A DNA stretch of 64,000 nucleotides from Chthonomonadales bacterium (GCA_027459625.1 DAIDHP010000001.1:124001-188000); one strand, 5' to 3'; counted from the first letter of the stretch, positions 11,286 through 20,881 are shown. The notes: generated by a model not told the origin, from the letters alone. Program-made: numbers and translations.

Positions 11286-12494
11286 ATGGAACAGATTGTA
11301 TCGGAAAAACCATACATCGAGGAAACCACGGATGAATCCATCTATTATCAACGACTATCCGATGGCATTCCGTATCAACCCTCCTTTCGTCTGATCGATC
11401 TCTTTTGTGGAGCGGGTGGGTTTTCGCTAGGTTTTTCCCCGCTGTTTGGTCATCATTTCCAGCACGTTTGGATGAACGACATTGATCCAGCCGCTGTCAA
11501 AACGTATCGGTGCAATTTCGAGTCCACCGGAGGGCATGAGGATATCCTGAAAGTTGCGGAGCATCCCGAGGATATTCCAACCGCCGACGTCGTGATAGGC
11601 GGCCCGCCCTGCCAAGGGTTTAGCTTGTTAAATAAGAACCGCGAGAATGACCCTCGCAAACAGTTGTGGCGCCCGTTCATGGAAATTGTGAGAATATCTC
11701 ATGCGTCTGTTTTCGTAATGGAAAATGTACCGCAATTGCTTGGCAGCGAGGAATACAACCGAATAAAAACTCTTGCGCAGGACAGGGGATTTCTTGTCAC
11801 TTCGGCAAAGCTATGCGCCGCCGACTATGGCGTGCCGCAAACGAGATGGCGAGCGTTCATTATCGGCTGTCTTTTTGCTGACCCCAAACTTTTTTTTCCG
11901 CCCAGGAAAACACACTATGATTCAAGGAAAGGAAATCCAAAATCCAATTTATTCGACGATGAATATATTATGAATCCAAAGCCTTGGAGAACGGTATACG
12001 ACGCCATATCCGATCTGCCCGCGCCATTGCCTGCAAACAACGGAGACGCGGCACCGCCGCTCGATTTGCATTATGGCAGAAATCCTACTCCTCTTAGTTT
12101 GAAAAGATATCAAATCGTCGGGCGGGAAGGAATGAACCGTTTTGATTTGCAAAGACTAGCTCCGGACCTAACACCATCCTGTTGGATAAAAAAAACCAGC
12201 GGAGGAACGGATCTCTTTGGACGCCTTTGGTGGGATCGTCCGGCGTTCACTATTCGCACGGAATTTTTCAAACCTGAAAAAGGACGATATCTGCATCCAT
12301 CGCAACATCGTCCGATCACGCACAGAGAAGCCGCGCGCCTGCAATCCTTTCCCGACTCTTTTCGATTTCAAGGTACGAAGCTGGAAATAGCGCGTCAAAT
12401 TGGGAATGCAGTGCCTCCCATCTTGGCGGCGCGAATTGCGGATTCCGTATATGCATTGCTTATATCTCGAGTTTCAGGAGATACCGCTTCGTAA
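11286..12494 (+). CDS. DNA (cytosine-5-)-methyltransferase
   Basis: This 402-residue protein carries the ordered C5-methyltransferase motifs. Motif I is DLFCGAGGFSLGF (38-50), motif IV is GGPPCQGFS with catalytic Cys109, motif VI is the ENV within FVMENVPQLL (146-148) and motif VIII is QTRWR (185-189). A target recognition region spans about 220-340. Motif IX surrounds REAARLQSFPDSF and motif X is QIGNAVPP (371-378). It transfers a methyl group from S-adenosylmethionine to cytosine in a specific DNA site. An HNH nuclease gene follows 35 bases downstream on the same strand, so it is most likely the protective half of a type II restriction-modification system. The recognition site cannot be read from the sequence. 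Confidence 0.96.
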   Translation: MEQIVSEKPYIEETTDESIYYQRLSDGIPYQPSFRLIDLFCGAGGFSLGFSPLFGHHFQHVWMNDIDPAAVKTYRCNFESTGGHEDILKVAEHPEDIPTADVVIGGPPCQGFSLLNKNRENDPRKQLWRPFMEIVRISHASVFVMENVPQLLGSEEYNRIKTLAQDRGFLVTSAKLCAADYGVPQTRWRAFIIGCLFADPKLFFPPRKTHYDSRKGNPKSNLFDDEYIMNPKPWRTVYDAISDLPAPLPANNGDAAPPLDLHYGRNPTPLSLKRYQIVGREGMNRFDLQRLAPDLTPSCWIKKTSGGTDLFGRLWWDRPAFTIRTEFFKPEKGRYLHPSQHRPITHREAARLQSFPDSFRFQGTKLEIARQIGNAVPPILAARIADSVYALLISRVSGDTAS

Positions 12495-12529
12495 ACTGTG
12501 GCAAAACTCTGTGATCCAAGGAATATTTC

Positions 12530-13078
12530 ATGAGCGCTCGTGATCGGATTAGAGAATATTTCGAAAAGAATATCGGGAAAGTAATAAACACTCGTGAAAT
12601 CAGAGAAGTGGCGGGGATTAACGATTATGCACGGAGAATCCGCGAATTGCGAGACGAGGAGGGCATGCAGATAAAAACCCACATCGATAGAAGTGATCTC
12701 AAGCCTGGCGAATACCTTCTCGAATCTTTGGTACGGCTTCCTGTAATTGCACGAAATGTATCCCCTCAATTGAGAATGGATATTTTGGAGCGTAATGGGT
12801 TCACCTGTCAACTTTGCGGCGCCGGTGCGGGTGACCGTGATCCGTGGAACCCCAATCGAAAAATAAGATTGCATATAGATCATATCATACCTTTAAGTCA
12901 AGGAGGGCTCAACACTAAGGAGAACCTACGAGTCGTCTGTTCGGCGTGCAATCAAGCCAAATCGAACATCCAACCTCCCAGCGAATCTGCTCGCAATATC
13001 CTGATAAGAATACGTCGTATGCCTCGTTCTGTAAAAAAGGAAATTTATGAAGCTTTAAAACGTTCTTTCTCAGATTAG
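12530..13078 (+). CDS. HNH endonuclease, probable restriction enzyme
   Basis: This 182-residue protein has an N-terminal helix-rich region (about 1-65) that looks like a winged-helix domain (VINTREIREVAGINDYARRIREL). A C-terminal zinc-bound HNH nuclease domain follows, with CQLC (93-96), HIDHIIPLSQGG (115-126), TKENL and CSACNQAKSN (137-146). The paired cysteines bind the structural zinc, and the HxxH...N...N arrangement is the catalytic beta-beta-alpha-metal fold. AAGGA precedes the ATG. Tight linkage to the C5-methyltransferase points to restriction of DNA unmethylated at the same site; a nicking or mismatch role is possible but less likely. Confidence 0.88.
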   Translation: MSARDRIREYFEKNIGKVINTREIREVAGINDYARRIRELRDEEGMQIKTHIDRSDLKPGEYLLESLVRLPVIARNVSPQLRMDILERNGFTCQLCGAGAGDRDPWNPNRKIRLHIDHIIPLSQGGLNTKENLRVVCSACNQAKSNIQPPSESARNILIRIRRMPRSVKKEIYEALKRSFSD

Positions 13079-13303
13079 GGGCTTTGAAAGAGCATGATGA
13101 TTTCCATGATAACAACCCATTTTGTAACGGATGCTACAAGATGCCAGTGATTGAATTCCGCATGGATTCAGTAAAATTGGGTTGAAAAACACTTATAGAG
13201 ATGCGGATCACCGTGAGATTAGAAATAAAGAGCTTAAATTCAAATGATCACCTACAGATTCAAACCATCTTTGAGACAGTCTATTATCACTTGATTTTGC
13301 CTC

Positions 13304-13981
13304 ATGAACACACTGCTCATTAAATCCATAGCCGGAATGCTGAACTTTTTCATCGTGATGGCTTTATGCCTTTTTCTCCCTGCAATGACTTTCCAATTCT
13401 GGCAGGCGTGGCTATACCTTTTTTGCGTTCTTATCTCCGTGCTTTACATCACAATCTACTTGCTACGGCAGGACTCGGCGCTGCTCCAACGACGGTTGAG
13501 GGTTGGTATGTTCTCCGAACCGAGATTATACCAAAGAATCATACAGACATTCTCAAGTCTCTTATTCATTTTTACATACCTCATATCCGGCTTTGATCAT
13601 CGGTTCCATTGGTCATCGGTACCCCCTTTTCTTGTCATCACCGCGGACGCAGTCGCTCTTGCGGGATTATACATCGTCCATTCGGTTTTCAAAGTGAACT
13701 CCCACACCTCCTCCGTCATCGAGATTTCCGAGGGGCAACGGGTGATCTCCACAGGACCTTACGCTCACGTCCGACATCCCCTCTACTCCGGAGCATTGCT
13801 GATGTTGCTCGCCACGCCAATCGCTCTTGGGTCCTGGCGTGGGCTTATCGCCATCCCTCCGCTTATCCTCGTCATCATCCTAAGGCTTCTCGACGAGGAG
13901 AGATTTCTGCGCCAAAGCCTTCCGGGTTACGAAGAGTATTGCCGCCTAACCCCGTGGCGACTTATTCCCCGCATATGGTGA
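13304..13981 (+). CDS. Isoprenylcysteine carboxyl methyltransferase-like membrane protein
   Basis: This 225-residue membrane protein has about six hydrophobic segments. Its C-terminal signature is GPYAHVRHPLYSGALLMLLATP followed by RLLDEERFLRQSLPGYEEYC, typical of the ICMT/PEMT superfamily. These enzymes methylate small or lipid substrates with S-adenosylmethionine at the membrane; bacterial substrates are mostly unknown. It stands alone 225 bases after the HNH gene, and I see no clear operon link. The family call is firm but the substrate is not. Confidence 0.88.
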   Translation: MNTLLIKSIAGMLNFFIVMALCLFLPAMTFQFWQAWLYLFCVLISVLYITIYLLRQDSALLQRRLRVGMFSEPRLYQRIIQTFSSLLFIFTYLISGFDHRFHWSSVPPFLVITADAVALAGLYIVHSVFKVNSHTSSVIEISEGQRVISTGPYAHVRHPLYSGALLMLLATPIALGSWRGLIAIPPLILVIILRLLDEERFLRQSLPGYEEYCRLTPWRLIPRIW

Positions 13982-14445
13982 TCTTACACCGGGGAAATTG
14001 CATGCCATGATCTTTGAGAAGCATCGAAACAATTAATAACAACATCAATATTTGCTCCTTTACAAACCAAAGATATATATCAACTCAAAGCTCTGAGGGA
14101 AGATATGCGGATCGATGTTATGATATCCAAATGAGGGTTGCTACACACATCCATACGATACTCCGCACATCGCGGATGGCGATAACAGGTCGACTAACGA
14201 CGGTATCTCTTTTCGCTTGTTCCACCGCCGATGTTTTGTCATAATTAGGATGATCGCTACGGATTTGCGCTTAACGATGAATGGTGGAAATGATTATCGT
14301 TATAGCGAATGCGCTTTATCACCGGATTGAACGCCTCCATAGTTTGTCGCGGTTTCATTCGATGAGCGAGTGTGTCATCACGTGCGATTGAACAGCAATT
14401 CGTCCGGCACTGGACCTATGAACACGGGCTTATTCGATAAAATCA
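13982..14445. other. Intergenic region before pabBC, no gene seen
   Basis: A 76-codon open frame (14014-14244) has no ribosome binding site, no recognisable motif and a composition like non-coding DNA; I do not call it. I see no RNA gene, strong hairpin or clear promoter here. Confidence 0.4.
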
Positions 14446-16323
14446 ATGCGTGAAACTAACTCTGGAAAGCAAAGAGATAAGATCGTGACATCACTCCCTC
14501 CGCGGAAGATTGTGATGCATGATGCACACGGCCTTCTCGGGGACACCCCCGGCTGGCGAATATTTCATGATCCCGTCAAGGTGATCCAAGCCGCTAATCT
14601 CGAAGAAGTCGCCGACGCATTGCGCCGCGTGGAGCTTGCCGCCGGGGAGGGATACACGGCGGCGGGTTTTATCTCTTATGAGGCGTCCCCCTCGTTTGAC
14701 TCCGCCCTTCACGCTCGTCGCAGCGGCGAGTTGCCTTTGATTTGGTTCGCTCTTTACGACGAATGGAGCACGTATGAACTTCCCACGGTCACGGAGGAAA
14801 GAGCATATTCGGTTTCCTCTTGGCGCCCGGCGATCACGCGGAACCGGTATGTTGCGGATGTTCGCCGCATCAAAGAACTGATAGCCTGCGGCGAAACATA
14901 TCAGGTGAACCATACATTTCGGCTGAGCGCCGACTTTCAAGGGGACGCATGGACGTATTTTTTGAAGCTCCAAGACGCCAAACAGTCCAAATACGGCGCA
15001 TATCTTGATATCGGAAACGACGTTATATGCTCCGTCTCTCCCGAGCTCTTCCTTCTTCGCAAAGGGCGGAAACTGACCTGCCGCCCGATGAAGGGGACGG
15101 TGGGTCGAGGACTTGGTTATCGGGACGATGAATCCAAGGCGGAATGGCTGCGCTCCTCGGAAAAAAACCGCGCGGAGAATGTGATGATAGTGGACATGAT
15201 GCGAAACGATCTCGGAAAGATCGCGGAGTTGGGAACAGTGGATGCGGAAAGCCTCTTTGACGTGGAACGCTTCGCAACCCTATGGCAGATGACATCCACC
15301 GTCACCGCCGAATGCGACTCCTCGCTGTGCGCCATCCTCGCCGCGCTCTTTCCCTGCGCCTCCATCACCGGTGCGCCTAAGGTCCAAGCCAGCCGAATCA
15401 TCGCGGAGATGGAATCAACACCTAGGGGCGTTTACACGGGATGCGCCGGGTTCATCGCCCCAGGCGGGGATGCGCAATTCAACGTGGCAATTCGCACCGT
15501 TCATCTTAACCGGCGCAAGGGACGCATGACTTACGGAACCGGTGGAGGGATCACTTGGGATTCGGACCCGGACGAGGAATACGGGGAGTGTCTTACAAAG
15601 ACTTTGGCGCTTACGGCGGACTACCCCTCGTTCAAATTGCTTGAAACGATATTATGGAAGCCAGTTTCAGGGTACTTTCTGATTGAGGGGCACATGCGTA
15701 GACTTGCGGAATCCGCTCGTTATTTCGAGATTCCCCTGGACATGAGGAAAGTGAGCGAATGTCTGCAAAATCTTGCTCTTAACTTCCCTCCCGTCTCGCA
15801 ACGAGTGCGTTTGCTGGCGCAGAGCGACGGAACGCTTCACGTCGAGGCGCAGCCTCTTACATACGCGCGACCGAGAAGAAGACGTGTATTGCTGGCGAAA
15901 CGCCCGATATCGATCGACAACCGATTCCTGTACCATAAAACCACGATGCGAGAGCCCTTCCGTCTTGCGCTGGAGGAGGCTCCGACGGCGGATGACGTTC
16001 TGCTGTGGAACATGCGTCGCGAGATCACCGAAACGACCATCGGCAATGTCGTGGTGAAACTGAGCGATGCGTTCCACACGCCTCCCGTATCCTGCGGATT
16101 ACTGCCGGGCGTGTATCGGGAACGACTTTTGGAAAAGGGGCGAGTCACAGAGCGAGTCATTAGCATTGAGGATATGCTTCAAGCCGAAACTATTTACGTT
16201 GTCAATTCGGTACGCGGATGGATGCCCGTAGAAAGAAGCATGCTGCTTGAATCCATTCGATTCCTCGGCGAAGAAAGTAACCGTCAAGAAAGATATTCCA
16301 TTCGTGGTTTCCCCACAAAGTGA
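14446..16323 (+). CDS. pabBC: Bifunctional aminodeoxychorismate synthase component I / 4-amino-4-deoxychorismate lyase
   Basis: This 625-residue fusion carries two steps of p-aminobenzoate synthesis for folate. Residues about 20-395 are PabB: GETYQVNHTFRL, TCRPMKGTVGRG, KNRAENVMIVDMMRNDLG and the chorismate site ASITGAPKVQASRIIAEME. Residues about 400-625 are a class IV PLP aminotransferase-fold lyase (PabC): PLP-binding Lys in FLYHKTTMREP, then EITETTIGNVVV and GLLPGVYRERLLEKG. PabB makes aminodeoxychorismate with ammonia from a PabA partner not present here; PabC releases p-aminobenzoate and pyruvate. Similar fusions are known in several phyla. The N-terminal 20 residues are not conserved-looking, so a later start is possible. 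Confidence 0.93.
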   Translation: MRETNSGKQRDKIVTSLPPRKIVMHDAHGLLGDTPGWRIFHDPVKVIQAANLEEVADALRRVELAAGEGYTAAGFISYEASPSFDSALHARRSGELPLIWFALYDEWSTYELPTVTEERAYSVSSWRPAITRNRYVADVRRIKELIACGETYQVNHTFRLSADFQGDAWTYFLKLQDAKQSKYGAYLDIGNDVICSVSPELFLLRKGRKLTCRPMKGTVGRGLGYRDDESKAEWLRSSEKNRAENVMIVDMMRNDLGKIAELGTVDAESLFDVERFATLWQMTSTVTAECDSSLCAILAALFPCASITGAPKVQASRIIAEMESTPRGVYTGCAGFIAPGGDAQFNVAIRTVHLNRRKGRMTYGTGGGITWDSDPDEEYGECLTKTLALTADYPSFKLLETILWKPVSGYFLIEGHMRRLAESARYFEIPLDMRKVSECLQNLALNFPPVSQRVRLLAQSDGTLHVEAQPLTYARPRRRRVLLAKRPISIDNRFLYHKTTMREPFRLALEEAPTADDVLLWNMRREITETTIGNVVVKLSDAFHTPPVSCGLLPGVYRERLLEKGRVTERVISIEDMLQAETIYVVNSVRGWMPVERSMLLESIRFLGEESNRQERYSIRGFPTK

Positions 16324-16671
16324 TTCCAAAGAGCTCTGGGCTGAGTTATCCCGGAAATAAGAAGGTCTGTCGCTCAAGGAAATCATTCGAATACTTGAGA
16401 CCGCAATCCCCCCAATCCGTACGGTTAGCGAAATCCATGCATCACAGCGGATAACAACCCCGAACTTTTCCATCGCTCCTCGTTCCTGCTCCTTGCCAAA
16501 CCACCATATCATAATTTATCGCTCCCCTTTACTGATCCTATGATATCCTTACTCATTTTTTTCCTTCCGCTTCCCCCGTTTACCATCCCCCCCGCTTTTA
16601 TGGAATAATCTTTGAATATCACACTCGTCATCAAGCTCCCGCCCGGGAACGCACATAAAGGAACCATGCTC
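16324..16671. other. Intergenic region before the UROD-family gene
   Basis: No convincing gene is seen. A minus-strand open frame (16099-16512) mostly overlaps pabBC and has no family motif. The UROD ORF was extended through this region by a TTG, but the Shine-Dalgarno site supports a start at 16672. Confidence 0.4.
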
Positions 16672-18102
16672 ATGTCCGCCGACAAGGAACAGCTTTACGC
16701 CGACCGTTTCGCGCGATACACCACCGCCATGCGCAACGAAACTCCGGATCGCATCCCCGTCCGCCCCTTCGTTGCGGAGTTCACCGCGAAGTATGCGGGC
16801 TTTACATGTCAGGAGGTTACACACGATTTTCAAAAGGCGTTCATCGCCGCAAGAAAATGCGCCTGCGACTTCGACTGGGACGCCGTGGTCAGCAACATGG
16901 TGTATGTCTGGAGCGGATTGACCGAGGCGGTCGGACTCACCTATTACGGCGTACCGGGAATCGATATCCCCTCCAACACCGGCTTTCAGTATCACGAGCC
17001 CCCTGAGGAGCAGGCTTTCATGAAACCGGACGAGTACGACGCCTTGATCGACGATCCCACCGCATTTCTTTATAACGTATGGTATCCCCGTGTCACCCGC
17101 AATACCAAGGCGCCGGGAGAGCGAAACACATACGCAAACAATCTTGACTTCGTGCGCGGCGGCATGGCGATGATGCACTACTTTCAATCCTTCGGGACTC
17201 AGAACGAACTGCTCCGGACCGAATGCGGCACGGTTTCCGCCATTGCGGGCATTCTCAAAGCCCCCTTCGATATCATCGCGGATAAGCTTCGGGGATACAT
17301 TGGCCTCACGATGGATATGTTCACCCAGCCGGAAAAAGTGCTCGCCGCCTGCGAGGCTCTCGTACCGCATCTATTCCATGTCGCCCTCACCACATCCGAT
17401 CCTAACGGGCTGGTTCCGATAGGATTCTGGATGCACCGCGGCTGCGTGCCGTTTATCACTCCCGGACAGTTTGAATCTCACTACTGGCCGACCCTCCGTC
17501 CTGTTATCGAAGAGCTCTGGAAAAACGGCCGCCAAACCCTCTTTTACGCCGAAGGAAACTGGGATCCCCACATTGAACGTTTCTCGGAGTTGCCGGAAAA
17601 GAGCATCGTCTATCATGCCGACAGAGGGAATATCTTTCATACGAAGCGGGTCTTGGGAGATAAGTTCTGCCTTAGCGGCGGCATTCCTAATATCCTGTTA
17701 AGCTATGGGACGCCCGAGGAATTGATCTCGCATTGCAAGCGGATCGTGGAGGAAGTGGCTGTTGACGGCGGATACATCGCCGATGCGAGCGCAATCATGC
17801 AAAACGATACGAATGAGAGGAATCTGCGAATCATGACGGATTACATGCGCGAGCACGGCGCCTATTCCCAGGGACACTCCCGTTTTGCGCCTCCGAGCGA
17901 GAAGGCATGGAAGCCGACCTCGCCTGCGGGTCTTGCGAGGTTGCCCGAGCCCAAAGCGGAGCCGGGGGTTTGCCTGCCGTTTGAGGAGGCGGAGGCGTTT
18001 CGGCTGGCTATGAACGGGGACGAAACGATTGTCAGGGATATATGGCGCATGACGGATGAACTGGCTTACTCATTCATCTGGCAAATGCTTCTCTCTTTTT
18101 GA
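16672..18102 (+). CDS. Uroporphyrinogen decarboxylase (URO-D) family protein
   Basis: The protein is about 476 residues from the ATG at 16672 (MSADKEQLYADRF), which has AAGGA nine bases upstream; the ORF-track TTG start at 16612 looks too early. It has the URO-D superfamily (beta/alpha)8 pattern, beginning RYTTAMRNETPDRIPVRPFVAEF. Long divergent members like this one are usually not HemE and may belong to the corrinoid or methyl-transfer branch (MtaA/CmuA-like) or have unknown roles. True HemE is about 340-370 residues, so heme synthesis should not be inferred from this gene. No corrinoid protein or methyltransferase partner is adjacent. Confidence 0.82.
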   Translation: MSADKEQLYADRFARYTTAMRNETPDRIPVRPFVAEFTAKYAGFTCQEVTHDFQKAFIAARKCACDFDWDAVVSNMVYVWSGLTEAVGLTYYGVPGIDIPSNTGFQYHEPPEEQAFMKPDEYDALIDDPTAFLYNVWYPRVTRNTKAPGERNTYANNLDFVRGGMAMMHYFQSFGTQNELLRTECGTVSAIAGILKAPFDIIADKLRGYIGLTMDMFTQPEKVLAACEALVPHLFHVALTTSDPNGLVPIGFWMHRGCVPFITPGQFESHYWPTLRPVIEELWKNGRQTLFYAEGNWDPHIERFSELPEKSIVYHADRGNIFHTKRVLGDKFCLSGGIPNILLSYGTPEELISHCKRIVEEVAVDGGYIADASAIMQNDTNERNLRIMTDYMREHGAYSQGHSRFAPPSEKAWKPTSPAGLARLPEPKAEPGVCLPFEEAEAFRLAMNGDETIVRDIWRMTDELAYSFIWQMLLSF

Positions 18103-18328
18103 GATCGCGTGTATCACCACAGAGGAATTTGCCGCCTGTTTCCGGTTTTTGACGCATCCACGGAATTCATTATTGGGGGTATTTGTGGGTGTTTGCCGAC
18201 ACTCATCACAAGTGAGGATCGAATAAACATAGCGACACAAAGATATGATTGATGGATATCGGAACGATTCCTGCGCACGTTAAATCAATATATCAACACG
18301 CCCTCCATGAGTAATTGGAAGAAATGAT

Positions 18329-18925
18329 ATGAAGAACGAAAAGGATTACTATGTCATTCTGCATATTCCTCCCACCGCCTCCGCATCCGAAATCAAGGAG
18401 GCTTATCGGTTGCTCATATCCGCCCTTCATCCGGACAAGTTTCAGAACAATAGCAAACGGGCGAATCTCGCCAATAAGATAGTCACGGATATCAACGAGG
18501 CTTTCGATGTATTGAAGGATACACAAAAACGCGAGGAATACGATCTCCTTCGCAGAAGCGCAAGAGAAACGGATGTGAGCGGTGTCGAAGAGAGGGTTCG
18601 TACTGAATGTGAACGAAAGTATTCACAGGATATCGCCAAGCTGAAGCAGGAGTATAGTCAACGATTGAACAGCGAGGTCGAACGTGTAAGAGCGGACATG
18701 GAAGCTGAAATCCAAAGCCGAGTGATGAGTGCATCGCAACCGTTGCGCGAAACGATCATGATTCTGCGGGATGAGATCATTTCGCTTAGACAGAGAAATC
18801 CCAATGAATCTCATCCCTATTCATCGTCGGATCGCACCACGCACATGCATCCCGATTCCAATGAATTCTCCATGACCGAATTCATGCGCGTCATCCATGC
18901 ATTCCTTAAGGGGGGGAAGAGCTAA
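18329..18925 (+). CDS. J-domain protein with coiled-coil tail
   Basis: This 198-residue protein opens with a J domain (DYYVILHIPPTASASEIKEAYRLLI, then the essential HPD in LHPDKFQ, then INEAFDVLKDTQKREEYD; residues about 6-72). A charged heptad-like segment (about 85-150) likely forms a coiled coil, and a Ser/His-rich tail follows. There is no Gly/Phe or zinc region, so it is a class III DnaJ-like cochaperone that would stimulate a DnaK/Hsp70 ATPase. Clients are unknown. Its end overlaps the end of the convergent LmeA-like gene by four bases. Confidence 0.9.
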   Translation: MKNEKDYYVILHIPPTASASEIKEAYRLLISALHPDKFQNNSKRANLANKIVTDINEAFDVLKDTQKREEYDLLRRSARETDVSGVEERVRTECERKYSQDIAKLKQEYSQRLNSEVERVRADMEAEIQSRVMSASQPLRETIMILRDEIISLRQRNPNESHPYSSSDRTTHMHPDSNEFSMTEFMRVIHAFLKGGKS

Positions 18926-19689
18926 CGCCGCTGATCCATCATTGCATTCATGCTCGCCATCACATCCGCCGAACCGGATAGTTCGATCCGATTTTTGTCA
19001 ACTGTGAATTGGTTCAGGGTAACCGGAAACGGCAAGGACGAGAAATCAAACGCATGGTTCACATATTTGGCGAGATACCTCAGCCAGGATTCGGGCAGGG
19101 GAATATGCAACCCCTCAACGGTCATGCGATCCGGCTCCATCTCCAATGTCGTAGGAGAGGTCAACAGCGGCGTGGCGGAGATGGTGAAGGGAATCTCCTT
19201 CCCGAGAAGCATATAATTCAGGTAGAGCATTAGCACGCCTTTGCGAGCCCCGATCATTCGAATACCTATGCGCTGATCCGGCGGAAGAGGATTCGATCGG
19301 ATATACTGGTTTAAACTGTTTTGATCGAGCACAACCTGAAACGTTGTCTTTCCGACGGACTTAAGTTTCCTCTGCAGCGGATCGATATCCACGTTATCCA
19401 TAACGATATGCAGGGATTGGCAAGTGATCTGGTTGTGTAGTTGAACGTCCTCTCCATCAATGGTGATCTTGCTCAACCTGCCCTGAATGGTTCGCAAAGG
19501 AGGATTGTCCACATGCGCCCGCCACACTTTCGCGGGACCAAGATAGACGGGGAGAATATCTCGAATTTTACGTTCCGCCGTTCGATTGACCACTCGCGCA
19601 CAACCGACGGAGAACATTAGGGGGATGACGATGGTGGCAATCGACAAAAAAATACGTACTTTTCCGGAAACTTTCAATTTCAAGATCAT
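18922..19689 (-). CDS. LmeA/DUF2993 family protein
   Basis: This protein of about 255 residues has an N-terminal hydrophobic segment (KVRIFLSIATIVIPLMFSVGC) that may be a signal anchor or a loose lipobox. A DUF2993 domain follows: amphipathic beta-strand repeats with ITIDGEDVQLHNQ, FQVVLDQNSLNQYI and IELSGSADV. DUF2993/LmeA proteins bind phospholipid and act in envelope lipid handling in actinobacteria and cyanobacteria. The ORF track starts at 19710, inside a hairpin; 19689 follows AAGG closely and is preferred, though a TTG at 19683 has better spacing. It follows the reductase gene on the same strand. Confidence 0.8.
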   Translation of the reverse strand: MILKLKVSGKVRIFLSIATIVIPLMFSVGCARVVNRTAERKIRDILPVYLGPAKVWRAHVDNPPLRTIQGRLSKITIDGEDVQLHNQITCQSLHIVMDNVDIDPLQRKLKSVGKTTFQVVLDQNSLNQYIRSNPLPPDQRIGIRMIGARKGVLMLYLNYMLLGKEIPFTISATPLLTSPTTLEMEPDRMTVEGLHIPLPESWLRYLAKYVNHAFDFSSLPFPVTLNQFTVDKNRIELSGSADVMASMNAMMDQRR

Positions 19690-19706
19690 TAACCTTGTAA
19701 TAATCC

Positions 19707-19742
19707 GCATCGCAAAGCGTTAAAAATATCGCTTTGCGATGC
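19707..19742. repeat. Perfect 13-base inverted repeat between two minus-strand genes
   Basis: GCATCGCAAAGCG and CGCTTTGCGATGC flank a 10-base A/T loop. It sits between the reductase stop (19765) and the LmeA-like start (19689). The only T-run is in the loop, so a classical terminator is not evident. It could attenuate or stabilise the transcript between the two genes. Confidence 0.6.
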
Positions 19743-19764
19743 ATAACATCATTGTCCCCGACGT

Positions 19765-20757
19765 TTACAAGCTCATATTGCTGCTGTGTCCGGGGAAGAA
19801 TTTCGAGTTTGGATCGACCCACGTCTTCGCCGAGCACACGGCGATGCAAGCCTCTCCGGTGCCGGTGGCGATGAGCCTTAATTTCCCGTCATAGGTGCAT
19901 ATATCGCCCGCTGCGTAAACGCCCGGGATATTCGTTTCCATTTTTGAGTTTACCACAATTTGATTGCCTTCCATCACCAATCCCCATTCCTTGATGGATC
20001 CAAGGTTGGCGGCGAATCCAATGTTCACCAGGCAGAAATCCACCTCCAGGGTATCCTCTGCGTTGGTTTTGTTATTGAAAATGATTGCCTTTTCCACACG
20101 AGCTCCGCCTTCCAAACACCTCAACTCCCACCACAATTTGGTTGTGACTCTGGATTTATGGAAAAGCCAATCCACGCTCTCCTCGTGGGCGCGGAAAACA
20201 TCGCGGCGGTGGATCAAAGTGATGCACTTTGCTATAGGCTCCAGTTCCATCGCCCAATCCAATGCGGAATCGCCGCCGCCGATGATCAGAATGCGCTTGT
20301 CAGTGAACTGGACTTTATTGCGAACGAAATAGTTAACGCCCCTACCCTCGAACTCTTCCAAGGATGGTATGGGAAGTCTTTTCGGAGAGAAAGCGCCGGG
20401 GCCAGCGCATATCAGCACGGAGCGAGCGATATGCTTGGATTTGTCCGTGGTGAGGAGAAACATATCTTTCTGATTTTTCTCCAAATTCACGACTCGCTCC
20501 CCCATTGCGAGCGTCGGATTAAACTTCGTACCCTGCTCCGCCATCTGTTCTCCCAGTTTGCCCGCCAATATTTGAGGGAATCCCGGCATGTCATAGACGT
20601 ATTTTTCGGGATAAAGCGCCGAAAGCTGTCCGCCAAGTTCGGGAAGACTGTCGATGATGATTGTGGACATGCCCCGCATACCTGCGTAAAAAGAAGCAAA
20701 AAGACCTGTTGGACCACCGCCAATAATAGCGATATCGTGAACTACTTCGTCATTCAT
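19765..20757 (-). CDS. Ferredoxin--NADP(+) reductase, thioredoxin-reductase-like (YumC type)
   Basis: This 330-residue flavoprotein has an FAD Rossmann motif near its start (IIGGGPTGLFASFYAGMRG), the hallmark PELGGQLSALYPEKYVYDMPGFP of YumC-type reductases, and a second nucleotide motif (ILIIGGGDSALDWAMEL) for NADP(H). The redox-active CxxC of thioredoxin reductases is absent, as expected for ferredoxin/flavodoxin reductases of this type. GDICTYDGKLRLIATGTGEA near the end is the usual FAD contact. AGAGGTGG precedes the ATG. It exchanges electrons between NADPH and ferredoxin in the cytoplasm. It lies downstream of queF-queD, perhaps in one transcript. Confidence 0.92.
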   Translation of the reverse strand: MNDEVVHDIAIIGGGPTGLFASFYAGMRGMSTIIIDSLPELGGQLSALYPEKYVYDMPGFPQILAGKLGEQMAEQGTKFNPTLAMGERVVNLEKNQKDMFLLTTDKSKHIARSVLICAGPGAFSPKRLPIPSLEEFEGRGVNYFVRNKVQFTDKRILIIGGGDSALDWAMELEPIAKCITLIHRRDVFRAHEESVDWLFHKSRVTTKLWWELRCLEGGARVEKAIIFNNKTNAEDTLEVDFCLVNIGFAANLGSIKEWGLVMEGNQIVVNSKMETNIPGVYAAGDICTYDGKLRLIATGTGEACIAVCSAKTWVDPNSKFFPGHSSNMSL

Positions 20758-20881
20758 GAAGCCACCTCTTCTCGTTCATTTATTTTTTTGGCGAAGACGA
20801 AACGCAATTGCTGACGCACTATGAGATTGCATATCTCCCCATAGGTGCGTGTTGCGAATGGTTTGCCCTCACTACGATGAA

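Noticed and set aside
14014-14244. 76-aa plus-strand ORF
   Set aside because: No ribosome binding site, no conserved-looking segment, and composition like the surrounding non-coding DNA.
16549-17370. 273-aa minus-strand ORF
   Set aside because: Antisense to the URO-D-family gene; biased composition and no family motif.
16672-18102. HemE (uroporphyrinogen decarboxylase) assignment
   Set aside because: The protein is about 100 residues longer than HemE and diverges from it; only the superfamily is supported.
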